64,000 bases of DNA from Candidatus Iainarchaeum sp. GTDB lineage: Archaea > Iainarchaeota > Iainarchaeia > Iainarchaeales > UBA10219. Of this stretch, positions 52,408-60,741 are shown one piece after another. The notes below the pieces were generated by a model, which saw only the letters and a program-made list of their open reading frames with translations, searched no databases and had not been told where the DNA came from. The stretch is taken from positions 1-64,000 of the forward strand of contig JAGVWE010000003.1 in the NCBI GenBank assembly GCA_018304425.1, written 5' to 3'. The stretch's first letter is position 1; every line of letters begins with the position of its first letter. The position numbers were made by a program, and so were the translations under genes.

Positions 52408-53202
52408 ATGGGTATGGACCTGGTTCACGCGCGCAAGCTGGTGGCCGAAGCCATCCAGAACCAGGAAATGCTGATGGTCATCGGCGACTGTTACGTGGAG
52501 TACTGGGGGCGCGCGGCCTCCAAGCTGCCGCGGGGGAAAAGGCTGTGCCTCATCAAGGGGGATGGCTCGTTCGGCATCCACCAGAACAAGAAGCTGCGGC
52601 CCGTCAACTACATGATGGGCGCGGCCATTGCCTCGGAAGTCAAGGACGGCTGCCTGCTCCTGAGCGCGAAAAAGGCCAAGCCCAAAGAAGAAATAAGGGT
52701 CCACTTTTACGCCGTGGACGGCGTGCACCGCTATGCCATGGACGACCGGGAAGACGTGCGGCTGTTCGGGAGCGAGCGGGAGCTGAGCGGCCAGCTGATG
52801 ACGGACCTGAGCTTCATCGAGCCCGGCCTGACCCCGATGAAATCAGAGGCGCCCTTCCGCAAGGGCACGGTGGACATCCTGGCCGAGGACGGGAGGGGAA
52901 GACTCGTCGTCATCGAAGTCAAGCGCCGCAAGGCCGAGTTCGACGCCGTGACGCAGCTGGAACGGTACATGAAGCAGGTGCGCAAGCTGAAGGGCCGCGA
53001 GACCAGGGGTTTGCTTATCGCACCCGAAATCAGCCCCCACGCCCTGGAGTTGCTGGAACAATCGGGCCTCGAGTTCTACCAGTTCGACTACGAGGTGGGC
53101 AACCCCCGAGCCACCATCAAGGGCGTGCGGAAAAAGCAGCCCACCCTGAGCGAGTACCTGGGCACGCCAAGCGCACCGCTCCTCTCCCGGGGCAAGGATT
53201 AA
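52408..53202 (+). CDS. nucS: Endonuclease NucS
   Basis: 264 residues. Archaeal/actinobacterial mismatch-specific endonuclease (EndoMS). The catalytic core has GTVDILAED and VIEVKRRKAE (residues about 160-175). The C-terminus contains QPTLSEYLG, a good match to a PCNA-interacting peptide (Q-x-x-L-x-x-Y-L), as known for archaeal NucS. ATG at 52408. Confidence 0.94.
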   Translation: MGMDLVHARKLVAEAIQNQEMLMVIGDCYVEYWGRAASKLPRGKRLCLIKGDGSFGIHQNKKLRPVNYMMGAAIASEVKDGCLLLSAKKAKPKEEIRVHFYAVDGVHRYAMDDREDVRLFGSERELSGQLMTDLSFIEPGLTPMKSEAPFRKGTVDILAEDGRGRLVVIEVKRRKAEFDAVTQLERYMKQVRKLKGRETRGLLIAPEISPHALELLEQSGLEFYQFDYEVGNPRATIKGVRKKQPTLSEYLGTPSAPLLSRGKD

Positions 53203-53223
53203 ATTAGGGTGGGCGGTAAATGG

Positions 53224-54120
53224 ATGGGGAGCCTTCGCATGTACCCTGCCAGACCCGTCTTGAAGCCCAACCTCGTGCAGGTCGAGGGCATTGACTTCTG
53301 CAACGCCAAGTGCGGCATGTGCCCGGTGCCGGTGTTGAAGCGCGCCAAGGCCCTCATGAAGATGGACTTGTTCCGAAAAATCATCCAGGACTGCGTGGAA
53401 GTGAAGCCCCTGCAGGTGATGCCGTTCCTCAACGGGGAGCCGTTCCTCGACCCCCTTATCTTCGAGCGGATTGCCTGCATCAACGAGTTGCTTCCCAACA
53501 CGTTGGTCAAACTGATTTCGAACGCGGAATTGCTGGACGAACGCAAGCTGGACAAGCTCCTGGCCCTCAAGGTCGGCATGGTCTCCTTCAGCGTCAACGC
53601 GTACTCGGCCAAGGCCCACCGGGAAGTCATGGGCCTCGACCACGGGAAGGTCATGGCCAACATCGACCGCTTCATCGAGAAGAGCCAGGGAAGAATCCCT
53701 TACAAGGTCACCTTTGTCTCGCAAAAAGAGAACCTGTTCGAGGAACAGGCCTTCAAGGACTACTGGCACCAGCGGGGCGTGCGGGCCACGGCCCTGCGCC
53801 TCCAGGACTTCGGCGGCCACGTGGACCTGGGAAAAAAGGATTCCCTGCAGGGAAGAATTAGGAGACTCTTCTCCGCCTTGCAGGGCCAGTCCAACACGCA
53901 TGCCTGTGGCAAGCTCTTCAACCACCTCACGGTGATGGCCGACGGGAGGGTGAACCTCTGCTGCTTTGACGCGGAAGGACAGGTTATCGTGGGCGATTTG
54001 AACGAACAGTCCGTCATGGAGGTCTGGAACGGCGAAAAACTCGACGGAATCCGGCGCATGCACTTGGCGGGGAAAAGGCCGGAACTGCCCCTGTGCGGCA
54101 CCTGCACGGCCATGTATTGA
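53224..54120 (+). CDS. Radical SAM/SPASM-like protein (second copy)
   Basis: About 298 residues. C26-x3-C30-x2-C33, an FLNGEPFLDP segment in the SAM-binding position, and a C-terminal Cys before GKLF, then LCCFDAEG and CGTC, a SPASM-type pattern very like the protein at 1712-2749. The ATG at 53224 is chosen; GTG at 53209 and ATG at 53239 are alternatives. It follows nucS by about 20 bases and may be co-transcribed. The substrate is unknown. Confidence 0.84.
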   Translation: MGSLRMYPARPVLKPNLVQVEGIDFCNAKCGMCPVPVLKRAKALMKMDLFRKIIQDCVEVKPLQVMPFLNGEPFLDPLIFERIACINELLPNTLVKLISNAELLDERKLDKLLALKVGMVSFSVNAYSAKAHREVMGLDHGKVMANIDRFIEKSQGRIPYKVTFVSQKENLFEEQAFKDYWHQRGVRATALRLQDFGGHVDLGKKDSLQGRIRRLFSALQGQSNTHACGKLFNHLTVMADGRVNLCCFDAEGQVIVGDLNEQSVMEVWNGEKLDGIRRMHLAGKRPELPLCGTCTAMY

Positions 54121-54134
54121 GCAGAGCCACCCGG

Positions 54135-55562
54135 TTAAGCGGGAGTGCGTGCTCTTGAAAAGAACAGGCAGCAGGCGAGGTTGGCGGTCACGATGAACAG
54201 GGCCGCGCCCACGATGAGCACGGGGCTATCGACCAGGTTGCCGTAGACGAAGGCCGGGAGTCCGAAGAGCAGCGAGCAGCCCACGCCCCACAAGGCGCCC
54301 TTGGCCGTCAGCTTGTCCCAGTAGAGGCTGAGGATGGTGGGCACGATCATCGAGGAGGCCACGGCCCCGAAAATCCAGAACAATTGCTTCAAGCCGAAGC
54401 CCGGCAGCCAGGCCGCGGCCAGGGCGACGAGGAAGCCCGCGGCAAGGATGAGGAGCATCCCCACCTTGGGGTGGCGGAGGTCGTGGGAGACCACGTATTT
54501 TTTGGCGTCCACCGCGTACAGCGAGGAGAACGCGTTGAGCGCCGAGTCCATGGTCGAGGCCAGGCCGGCCAGCAACATCAGGAGGAAAGCAAGAAGGAAG
54601 CCGCTGGGCAGCAAGTGTGCGACCGCGAGGACGCCAATCAGGGAGGCGTCCGTGCCCTCTGGCAACGCGATTCCTGAGCCCGGCGCGGCCGCGAGGAATC
54701 CGAGCACGGACAAGGCGATGGGCACGATTCCGAACAAAAGCGCGCCCCCCATGAAACCTGGTACCACGGACTTTTTCTCGAACGCGAACACCCGCTGCCA
54801 GAACTGCTGGTCGGATAGGGAGCCCGCGATGAGGCCAATGGAGGTCACCAGGCCGAAGGAAAAGGCGACGCCGGGGTCGAAGAGGTCGGAGTGTTTTCCC
54901 GTCACGCCGCCCAGGCCAGCCCAAACGGCTTCAAACCCGCCCCCTGCGGAGAGGGCTGAGGGAACTACGATGGCGATGCCCACGAAGATGACGGCCAACT
55001 GCACGACGTCCGTAACGATGGAGGACCGCAGGCCCGAGAGCCAGGAATAGGCGAGGACAATCGCGGCCAAGGCCAGCATGGCGGGCAGGAGCGGGATGCC
55101 TGTGAGCAATTGCACGAGGTTGCCGCCCGCGAACAATTGCACGGAGACGGCCATCAATTGGTAGAAGCTTTGGCCGAAAAAGTAGACCTTGCGCAGCCGC
55201 TGGTCGCCCAGCTTTTGGCCGATGAATTCTGCGAAGGTGTGGCCCTGTTGGAATTGTGCGCGGATTTTCGGCGCCAGCAGGATGAAGATGGCCACGGCGA
55301 CGATGTTGGGCGCCGTGAACCAGAAGATGCCGGGCAGGCCAAGTTGGTAAGCCATCTGCGAGGAGAGGAAGAGCGCCGGGGCCCAAATCCAGGAGGCCGC
55401 AATGCTCGCGGCGCCCATCCACCAGGGAACGTTTCTTCCAGCCATCAGGAAGTCCTCAGTGGACAGGCGCTCGTGCCGGGTGAAGAACCAGGTGATGAGC
55501 AGCATGGCGAGTCCGAAGACTGCCAAAACCAACCAACCATCGAACGCGGAAATGAAAGCCAT
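54135..55562 (-). CDS. Sodium:solute symporter family transporter
   Basis: 475 residues, about 13 transmembrane segments. Family features include the N-terminal RLSTEDFLMAGRNVPWW, ASWIWAPALF and SGLRSSIVTDVVQ. Imports an organic solute (sugar, proline, pantothenate or similar) with sodium. ATG at 55562 with a GAGGGGG Shine-Dalgarno and TATTTAAG about 34 bases upstream. Divergent from a TrmB regulator, with an 18-bp palindrome between: probably its regulator and operator. Confidence 0.9.
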   Translation of the reverse strand: MAFISAFDGWLVLAVFGLAMLLITWFFTRHERLSTEDFLMAGRNVPWWMGAASIAASWIWAPALFLSSQMAYQLGLPGIFWFTAPNIVAVAIFILLAPKIRAQFQQGHTFAEFIGQKLGDQRLRKVYFFGQSFYQLMAVSVQLFAGGNLVQLLTGIPLLPAMLALAAIVLAYSWLSGLRSSIVTDVVQLAVIFVGIAIVVPSALSAGGGFEAVWAGLGGVTGKHSDLFDPGVAFSFGLVTSIGLIAGSLSDQQFWQRVFAFEKKSVVPGFMGGALLFGIVPIALSVLGFLAAAPGSGIALPEGTDASLIGVLAVAHLLPSGFLLAFLLMLLAGLASTMDSALNAFSSLYAVDAKKYVVSHDLRHPKVGMLLILAAGFLVALAAAWLPGFGLKQLFWIFGAVASSMIVPTILSLYWDKLTAKGALWGVGCSLLFGLPAFVYGNLVDSPVLIVGAALFIVTANLACCLFFSRARTPA

Positions 55563-55632
55563 CTTTTGCAACCCCCTCACGGAGTAAAGTGAATCCTTAA
55601 ATACTTGCAGCGGCCCCCTTAAAGTAAATATG

Positions 55633-55650
55633 TGGTGGCAATTGCCACCA
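55633..55650. promoter_or_regulatory. 18-bp perfect palindrome, candidate TrmB operator
   Basis: TGGTGGCAATTGCCACCA lies between the symporter and trmB promoters, about 13 bases upstream of the trmB TATA element (GTTATATAG, 55664-55672) and about 35 bases from the symporter TATA. A perfect palindrome suits a dimeric winged-helix regulator. Confidence 0.7.
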
Positions 55651-55692
55651 AAAATAGATAGCGTTATATAGGGGTTTGAAGCCAATATACGC

Positions 55693-56430
55693 ATGTATTC
55701 CAAGGCATTGGGGGAACTTGGGTTGAGTCCCAACGAGGCCAAGGTCTACGAGGCCCTGCTCGACCTGGGCCTTGCCTCCATTGACAAGCTAGCCGTGCAG
55801 AGCCAGGTACACCGGCGGAACGTCTATGACTCCGTGGAAAAGCTGGTGGCAAAGGGCCTTGCGAGCCCCGAGTTCCGGGAAAAAAAGCGGTTGTTCAAGG
55901 CCACGAATCCCAGGCGGTTGCTGATGCTGGTCAGGGAACGGGAGGCGCTCGTGGAATCGGTGCTGCCCGCGCTCGAGCAGAAGTTCCAGAAAGCCGTGGT
56001 CGAAGAAGAAGCCGTCATCTACCACGGCTTCGAGGGCGTGAAGAACTACTTGAATGACTTGCTGGAAGTCGGCGAACCCGCGTACTTCCTTGCGGCGAAA
56101 GGCTATTGGCTGCACCCAAAACTCAAATACTTCACGCCGAAATTCGACCGGGAACGCGTGAAGCGCGGCATTCCCATGCATCACTTGTTCGACGAGGAAG
56201 TCAAGACCCGGTGTCCGGAGATACTGAAACTGGAGCTCAACCACTACCGGTTCATCCCAAAAGAATTCGGCAGCCCGGGCCTGGTCGACTTCTTCGGCGA
56301 CCACGTTTACCTCTTCCATGTCGTGGAAGACAACCCCGTGCAATTCAAAATCGTCTCCAAGCCCATCGCGGAAAGCTTCCGCACCTATTTCCGGTTCATG
56401 TGGCAATTCGCCGAGAAGGGAAACGAGTGA
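55693..56430 (+). CDS. TrmB-family transcriptional regulator
   Basis: 245 residues. N-terminal winged helix (LGLSPNEAKVYEALLDLG, VHRRNVYDSVEKLVAKGL) followed by a C-terminal effector-like domain (EAVIYHGFEGVKNYLNDLL, later residues), typical of TrmB proteins that sense sugars. It probably controls the divergent symporter and itself through the palindrome at 55633-55650. The ATG at 55693 is about 25 bases after TTATATAG. Confidence 0.88.
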   Translation: MYSKALGELGLSPNEAKVYEALLDLGLASIDKLAVQSQVHRRNVYDSVEKLVAKGLASPEFREKKRLFKATNPRRLLMLVREREALVESVLPALEQKFQKAVVEEEAVIYHGFEGVKNYLNDLLEVGEPAYFLAAKGYWLHPKLKYFTPKFDRERVKRGIPMHHLFDEEVKTRCPEILKLELNHYRFIPKEFGSPGLVDFFGDHVYLFHVVEDNPVQFKIVSKPIAESFRTYFRFMWQFAEKGNE

Positions 56431-56451
56431 CGCCTGCAGCCAGGCCGCCGT

Positions 56452-57717
56452 TCACTTGAAGTAGTTTGTCTGGCCCCGGGCTTCCAGGCCTTCCTCGATG
56501 CGGAGCAACTGGTTGTACTTGGCGGTGCGCTCGCTGCGGCAGGGGGCACCCGACTTGATCTGGCCGCAGCCCAGGCCCACGGCAAGGTCCGCGATGAACG
56601 AATCCTCGGTTTCCCCGCTGCGGTGCGAGACCATGACCTTCCAGCCGTTTTTCCTGGCCAGGGAAGCGGCTTCAAGGGCTTCCGAGACCGTTCCAATCTG
56701 GTTGACCTTCAACAACAAGGCGTTACAGGCCTCCTCCATCAGCGCCTTGCGGATGCGCACCGGGTTGGACACCAGCAGGTCATCCCCGACCACCTGGGCC
56801 ACGTTGCCCACTTCGGCCGTGAAGTCCGACCAGTTCAGCCAGTCATCCTCCGCGAACGGGTCCTCAAAGGAGTAAACGTCGTAGGTCTTCTTCAAGTCGA
56901 AGTAGACTTCCATGAGCTCGGGCCCGGAAAGCCGTTTGCCCGCCAACGTATAGGCTTCATCGGCGTAAAACCCGCTGGCCGCCGAGTCCAAGGCCAAGCG
57001 CACGACATCCGAGTAACCGAGTTCCTGCACGGCCGACAAAATCAATTCAATGGGCTCCCGGACTTCCTTGAGAGGCGGAGCAAAGCCACCCTCGTCGCCC
57101 ACATTGACTGCTTGCTTGCCGTACTTGGCCACTATTTTTTTCTTGAGCGTCTGGTAGATTTCGGCCACGATTTGGATGCCTTCCGCGAACGACTTGGCGC
57201 CCAAGGGCATGACCATGAATTCCTGGATGTCCAACTCGTTGCCGGCGTGCGCGCCTCCATTGATGAGGTTGCTGGCAGGGCAGGGAAGCACGAACCGGTC
57301 GTTGGCGGCCAGGAAGCCGATGAACTCGTGCAAGGGAATGCCTTGCACCCGCGCGCTTTCCCGGCAGGCCGCCATGCTCGCGGAAAGAATGGCGTTCGCG
57401 CCCAGCCTCGACTTGTTGGGCGTGCCATCCAGGGCCAGCAAGGCATTGTCCACTACCCTTTGGTCGGTTACATCCAGGCCCACCAAGGCCTTCGCAATGG
57501 CCGTGTTCACGTTGGTTACGGCCATCGTCACGCTCTTGCCCAGGAAACAGTGGTCGTTGTCCCGCAGTTCCAGCGCCTCGTGAACGCCCGTGGAAGCCCC
57601 ACTGGGCACCATGGCCCGCGAGAAGCCGCTGGATGTGTGCACCTCGCATTCAACGGTTGGGTTGCCGCGGCTGTCCAGGACCTGCCGCGCGAAAACCCGG
57701 GAAATCTTTTCAACCAT
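56452..57717 (-). CDS. eno: Enolase
   Basis: 421 residues. Interconverts 2-phosphoglycerate and PEP in glycolysis/gluconeogenesis. SRGNPTVE-like N-terminus, GDEGGFAP, SFEDPF, LLLKVNQIGT and SHRSGETEDSFIADLAV are intact. The ATG at 57717 has AGGCGG upstream and TTTAATTAA about 40 bases upstream. Confidence 0.96.
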   Translation of the reverse strand: MVEKISRVFARQVLDSRGNPTVECEVHTSSGFSRAMVPSGASTGVHEALELRDNDHCFLGKSVTMAVTNVNTAIAKALVGLDVTDQRVVDNALLALDGTPNKSRLGANAILSASMAACRESARVQGIPLHEFIGFLAANDRFVLPCPASNLINGGAHAGNELDIQEFMVMPLGAKSFAEGIQIVAEIYQTLKKKIVAKYGKQAVNVGDEGGFAPPLKEVREPIELILSAVQELGYSDVVRLALDSAASGFYADEAYTLAGKRLSGPELMEVYFDLKKTYDVYSFEDPFAEDDWLNWSDFTAEVGNVAQVVGDDLLVSNPVRIRKALMEEACNALLLKVNQIGTVSEALEAASLARKNGWKVMVSHRSGETEDSFIADLAVGLGCGQIKSGAPCRSERTAKYNQLLRIEEGLEARGQTNYFK

Positions 57718-57761
57718 GTTTGGTCCGCCTAGATTGACGCCCACACTTAATTAAAGCTTAA

Positions 57762-58499
57762 TCAAAGTTTTACGCTGGCCTCCCCTATGCGGGGCAACCG
57801 GTTGACCAGGCCCGAGACAATCTTGTCGCCGATGAGCTGCTTGCGCATGCGGCCATAACAGAAGGCGTCAAACGCGCCATAGCGGGGTGCGGGAAACTTG
57901 CCCAGCACCAGCTTCCAGACGTCCGGCCAGGCGCGCTTGAGATAGGTCAGGCCCCCAATCATTTCCTGGGGCGGCTGGTTGCGCTCGCTCAGGGAGTCCT
58001 TGACCAACGCGAAATCGATTTTCGAGACCAGCCGCGTGTAATAGCCGTCCGTCCACAGGTCGTGGCCAATGAGCACCATCCGCTCCCGGGGGATGCCGGA
58101 GACCGTCGCATAATTGGTTATCGCCACCTGCTTGAAGTACTCGTCCTTGAATTCGGGGTCTTTTTCCAGTTGCGTGAGGTAGCGCTGCCGGTCGAGCTTT
58201 TCCATGCCCTCGACGTAGCTGCCGGTAACCGAGTGGATGCGGGCCTGCCGGAAGTGGCCGGAAACCCCGGAAGCCGCCTGCAAGCGCTCCAGGGCCCGGG
58301 TCTGGCTGGAAGAAACGAGCAAGTGTTTTTCGAAGTCGAAGGCGTCCTCCAGGTGGGAAAGGTTTTCCAGAATTTCCCTGACCTTGCCGAAGGCATCCGC
58401 CTTGGACTGCACCTGGCCCGGCACCAGGACATCGCCCAAGCAGAAAAACAGGCATGTCTTCTTGAGCTGTTCCTGCCGGATGCCCTTCACCGAAAACAT
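57762..58499 (-). CDS. HAD-like protein lacking the catalytic aspartate
   Basis: 245 residues. HAD-superfamily outline: motif I position reads F-C-L-G-D-V-L-V, where the nucleophile Asp of F-D-x-x-G/D is replaced by Cys; motif II-like LLVSSS; motif IV-like VLIGHDLWTDG. It may be a non-catalytic HAD relative or not a HAD protein at all. It shares a promoter with the divergent prs gene; the ATG at 58499 is about 27 bases from the centre of TTTAAA. Confidence 0.55.
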   Translation of the reverse strand: MFSVKGIRQEQLKKTCLFFCLGDVLVPGQVQSKADAFGKVREILENLSHLEDAFDFEKHLLVSSSQTRALERLQAASGVSGHFRQARIHSVTGSYVEGMEKLDRQRYLTQLEKDPEFKDEYFKQVAITNYATVSGIPRERMVLIGHDLWTDGYYTRLVSKIDFALVKDSLSERNQPPQEMIGGLTYLKRAWPDVWKLVLGKFPAPRYGAFDAFCYGRMRKQLIGDKIVSGLVNRLPRIGEASVKL

Positions 58500-58520
58500 G
58501 AACCATGAGAAGGCACAAAC

Positions 58521-58530
58521 CTATTTAAAC
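58521..58530. promoter_or_regulatory. Shared TATA element (HAD-like gene / prs)
   Basis: CTATTTAAAC; the TTTAAA core is centred about 27 bases from the minus-strand ATG (58499) and 25 bases from the prs GTG at 58552, which decides for the GTG over the in-frame ATG at 58564. Confidence 0.6.
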
Positions 58531-58551
58531 CCTTGACCACCCAAGTCTATT

Positions 58552-59514
58552 GTGTGGGATGGCATGGCCGAACCGCTCCTGTTTTTCACCGGAAATTCGA
58601 ACCCCGAACTGGCCAAGGAAATCGCTTCCCACTTGAAGGCGCGGCTCGGCGACGCAACTGTCACCAAGTTCCAGAACGGGGAAACCTATGCCCGGTTCAA
58701 CCAGAGCGTGCGCGGCAAGGACATCTTCATCCTGCAGAGCCTCTGCGAGCCCGTGAACGATAACCTCATGGAGCTCCTGGTGCTGGCGGATGCGGCCAAG
58801 CGCAGCAGCGCCGAAACCATTAACGCGGTCATCCCCTGGTACGGCTACAGCCTCCAAGACCGGCAGACCCAGCCCAGGGAACCGATTACCGCGAAACTCG
58901 TGGCCAACCTCCTGCAGACCGCCGGAATCAACCGGATACTCACCATGGACCTACACGTCGGCCAAATCCAGGGCTTCTTCGACATCCCCGTGGACCACGT
59001 CACGGCAATTCCCTTGTTCGCCGACTACTTGAAGAAGCAAAAACTGCACAACCCCGTGGTGGTGAGCCCGGACGCGGGAGGCACGAAACGCGCGCGCATC
59101 CTGGCCAAGGAATTGAATGCCCCCATCGCCATGATTGACAAGCGAAGGCCCAAGCCCGGCGAAGCCGAAATCATGAACGTGGTGGGAGAGGTAAACGGGA
59201 AGACCTGCATCGTCGTGGACGACATCGTCAACAGCGGTTCCACGCTGGCCCCGGTATCGAAGGCGCTGCTGGCACGAGGGGCCACCGGCATCTACATCTG
59301 CGCCACGCATCCCATCCTCTGCGGACCCGCGGTCCAGCGGCTGAAAGAAACCCAGGCCAAGGAAATTGTTTTGACGAACACCATTCCCGTTTCCAAGGAA
59401 AAGCGCCTGCCAAACGTGCGCATCCTTTCCGTGGGCAAACTGCTGGCGGACGCCATCCAGATGATGCACGCCCACAAGTCGTTGAGCGACAAGTTCGAGC
59501 AGCCCCTCCAGTAA
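58552..59514 (+). CDS. prs: Ribose-phosphate pyrophosphokinase (PRPP synthetase)
   Basis: 320 residues. Makes PRPP from ribose-5-phosphate and ATP, the precursor used by PurF, NadC and pyrimidine synthesis. FTGNSNPELA, FQNGETYARF, the RQTQPREPIT loop, TMDLHVGQIQGFF and the PRPP-binding VVDDIVNSGST are present. GTG at 58552 is chosen on promoter spacing; ATG at 58564 is possible. The zinc-ribbon gene follows after 6 bases. Confidence 0.95.
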   Translation: MWDGMAEPLLFFTGNSNPELAKEIASHLKARLGDATVTKFQNGETYARFNQSVRGKDIFILQSLCEPVNDNLMELLVLADAAKRSSAETINAVIPWYGYSLQDRQTQPREPITAKLVANLLQTAGINRILTMDLHVGQIQGFFDIPVDHVTAIPLFADYLKKQKLHNPVVVSPDAGGTKRARILAKELNAPIAMIDKRRPKPGEAEIMNVVGEVNGKTCIVVDDIVNSGSTLAPVSKALLARGATGIYICATHPILCGPAVQRLKETQAKEIVLTNTIPVSKEKRLPNVRILSVGKLLADAIQMMHAHKSLSDKFEQPLQ

Positions 59515-59520
59515 TCGAGG

Positions 59521-59739
59521 ATGATGGACTTGACCAAGTGCGGTTTCTGTGGCGCTCTTGCGACCAAGATGAGCGACGAGGGCTTCCCGTCCTGCGCGCG
59601 GCATTCGGGAAAAAAGGCGGCTGCGCCTTCCTGCCCTGACTGTGGTTCCGTGATGGCCCTGCGCAGGGGCAAGTTCGGGAGCTTCTGGGGCTGCATAACC
59701 TACCCCAACTGCATCGGCATCCGGAAGATGGGGGCATAG
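59521..59739 (+). CDS. Small zinc-ribbon protein, topoisomerase-type finger
   Basis: 72 residues. An N-terminal C-x2-C (CGFC) with a later C-A-R-H, then a topoisomerase I-type zinc finger (CPDCGSVMALRRGKFGSFWGC, then YPNC). Such fingers bind single-stranded DNA, but this is far too small for a topoisomerase. It is probably co-transcribed with prs. ATG at 59521 or 59524. Confidence 0.78.
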   Translation: MMDLTKCGFCGALATKMSDEGFPSCARHSGKKAAAPSCPDCGSVMALRRGKFGSFWGCITYPNCIGIRKMGA

Positions 59740-59744
59740 GCAGG

Positions 59745-60173
59745 CTAGGGCTTACAGTAAAGCCCTTTCAGCCCGGTGGCTTCCTCGGTTTTGCGGTAAA
59801 CCCGGGCTTTGGACGCCAGCAGGGTTATCTCGTTGGTCACATGCACCACGGCATTGAATAAATGGCCGCCCCAGGCCTTGTGACCCGAGTCCCCGATGCA
59901 GGCATGCAAGTGGAAGTCAAAGCCTTTTTCGGCGTTCCGCGAAAACAGGCCGGAGAGGGCCACCAGTTCGACGGCTTCCTTCCACGTTCGCCGAAGATAT
60001 TCGCCTTTTTTCACGAAATAGCCGAGCTCGCACTCGCCGAAGGCGCCTAGGCCTGAGGCAATGACGGCTGTCCGGAGTTTGTGCTTCCGGCCCACGGCTT
60101 CAAGGGAGGCGTGCACGTTTTCCCCTGGAAACAAGCGCACGAAGACCAGGTTGCCTTGCATTTTGGACTGCAT
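59745..60173 (-). CDS. PPC/DUF296-domain protein
   Basis: 142 residues, essentially one PPC (DUF296) domain: a VRLFPGENVHASLE start, IASGLGAFGECELGYF, HLHACIGDSGHKAWGGHLF and the metal-like HxH. In plants the domain occurs in AT-hook proteins; stand-alone prokaryotic versions are of unknown function. ATG at 60173; TATTTAAG about 30 bases upstream. Confidence 0.85.
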   Translation of the reverse strand: MQSKMQGNLVFVRLFPGENVHASLEAVGRKHKLRTAVIASGLGAFGECELGYFVKKGEYLRRTWKEAVELVALSGLFSRNAEKGFDFHLHACIGDSGHKAWGGHLFNAVVHVTNEITLLASKARVYRKTEEATGLKGLYCKP

Positions 60174-60214
60174 CTAACCACAAGAAAAACGACGGATGCC
60201 CTTAAATAGGTTGC

Positions 60215-60265
60215 TAAAAAAAAGGCCGGGAAAAAAAGGTGCAAGTATAAAAACCTTCCCGGCCT
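60215..60265 (-). terminator. Strong hairpin followed by T8 (minus strand)
   Basis: AGGCCGGGAA (60223-60232) pairs perfectly with TTCCCGGCCT (60256-60265). On the minus strand the hairpin is followed by eight T residues (60223 down to 60216), like an intrinsic terminator. No protein gene reads into it, so it probably ends a non-coding transcript. Confidence 0.6.
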
Positions 60266-60480
60266 GTCGATGTAACAATCAATACAAAAAAAATTTTGTC
60301 ACGCGGTTAACTTAACAACTCGTGCAAGTTTTACAAAGTCTTTTATAAAAGGTTGAACATAGTATTGGTCGAGGTGGTTAAACACAAAAAGTTTAACTAA
60401 CTTAGTTCAATGGTTTGGAGGCAGGCTCACTCTGCTAATAGAGTAACATTGTTCTCATGGTCCAGTCCTCCAAACCATCC
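60266..60480. ncRNA. Candidate structured non-coding RNA region
   Basis: A roughly 400-base AT-rich gap between two genes contains several inverted repeats. ACAAAA/TTTTGT lies near 60284-60299. A palindromic TATA-like CTTTTATAAAAG is at 60340-60351. GTTAAAC/GTTTAAC is near 60378-60397. A perfect 12-bp stem (60410-60421 with 60467-60478) encloses a 5-bp hairpin ACTCT/AGAGT (60429-60444). The TATA palindrome could drive a plus-strand RNA over the long stem and a minus-strand RNA ending at the hairpin terminator at 60215-60265. No match to tRNA, SRP RNA or RNase P RNA could be made by eye. Confidence 0.45.
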
Positions 60481-60569
60481 CATTTCTCCTGCTTCTTTCC
60501 CGTTGTTTCCGGGCCCCGCCTTGCGCGCTTTGCGGGTGGAAAGATTTTTTAATGCGAACAACGTAGTTA

Positions 60570-60734
60570 ATGGGTGAAACCGTGAGTGGAACCAGTAGTG
60601 CGGCCGCGATGTTCTTGATTGGCATGGTGGTGGGCAGGTTTTTGCCGGCGTTCCCCGAGCCCTTTGGGGTCGTGAACCAGTTCCTGCCCCTCCTCCTCAT
60701 CGCCTTGGCGCTCTTGCTCTTCGTCCGGGGCTGA
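60570..60734 (+). CDS. Small two-helix membrane protein
   Basis: 54 residues: MGETVSGTSS then a hydrophobic segment (AAMFLIGMVVGRFL) and a second (FLPLLLIALALLLFV) ending RG. No family recognised. ATG at 60570 with ATTTTTTAA about 22 bases upstream. It lies right beside the structured non-coding region. Confidence 0.55.
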   Translation: MGETVSGTSSAAAMFLIGMVVGRFLPAFPEPFGVVNQFLPLLLIALALLLFVRG

Positions 60735-60741
60735 AACAGGC

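Noticed and set aside
60372-60400. GTTAAAC and GTTTAAC pair resembling integron attC core sites
   Set aside because: The two cores are only seven bases apart and in the wrong order for attC; no integrase or cassette array is present.
60412-60477. tRNA-like fold (terminal stem, possible GCAG/CTGC D stem)
   Set aside because: Too short (about 65 bases), no convincing anticodon loop and no TTCRA T-loop.
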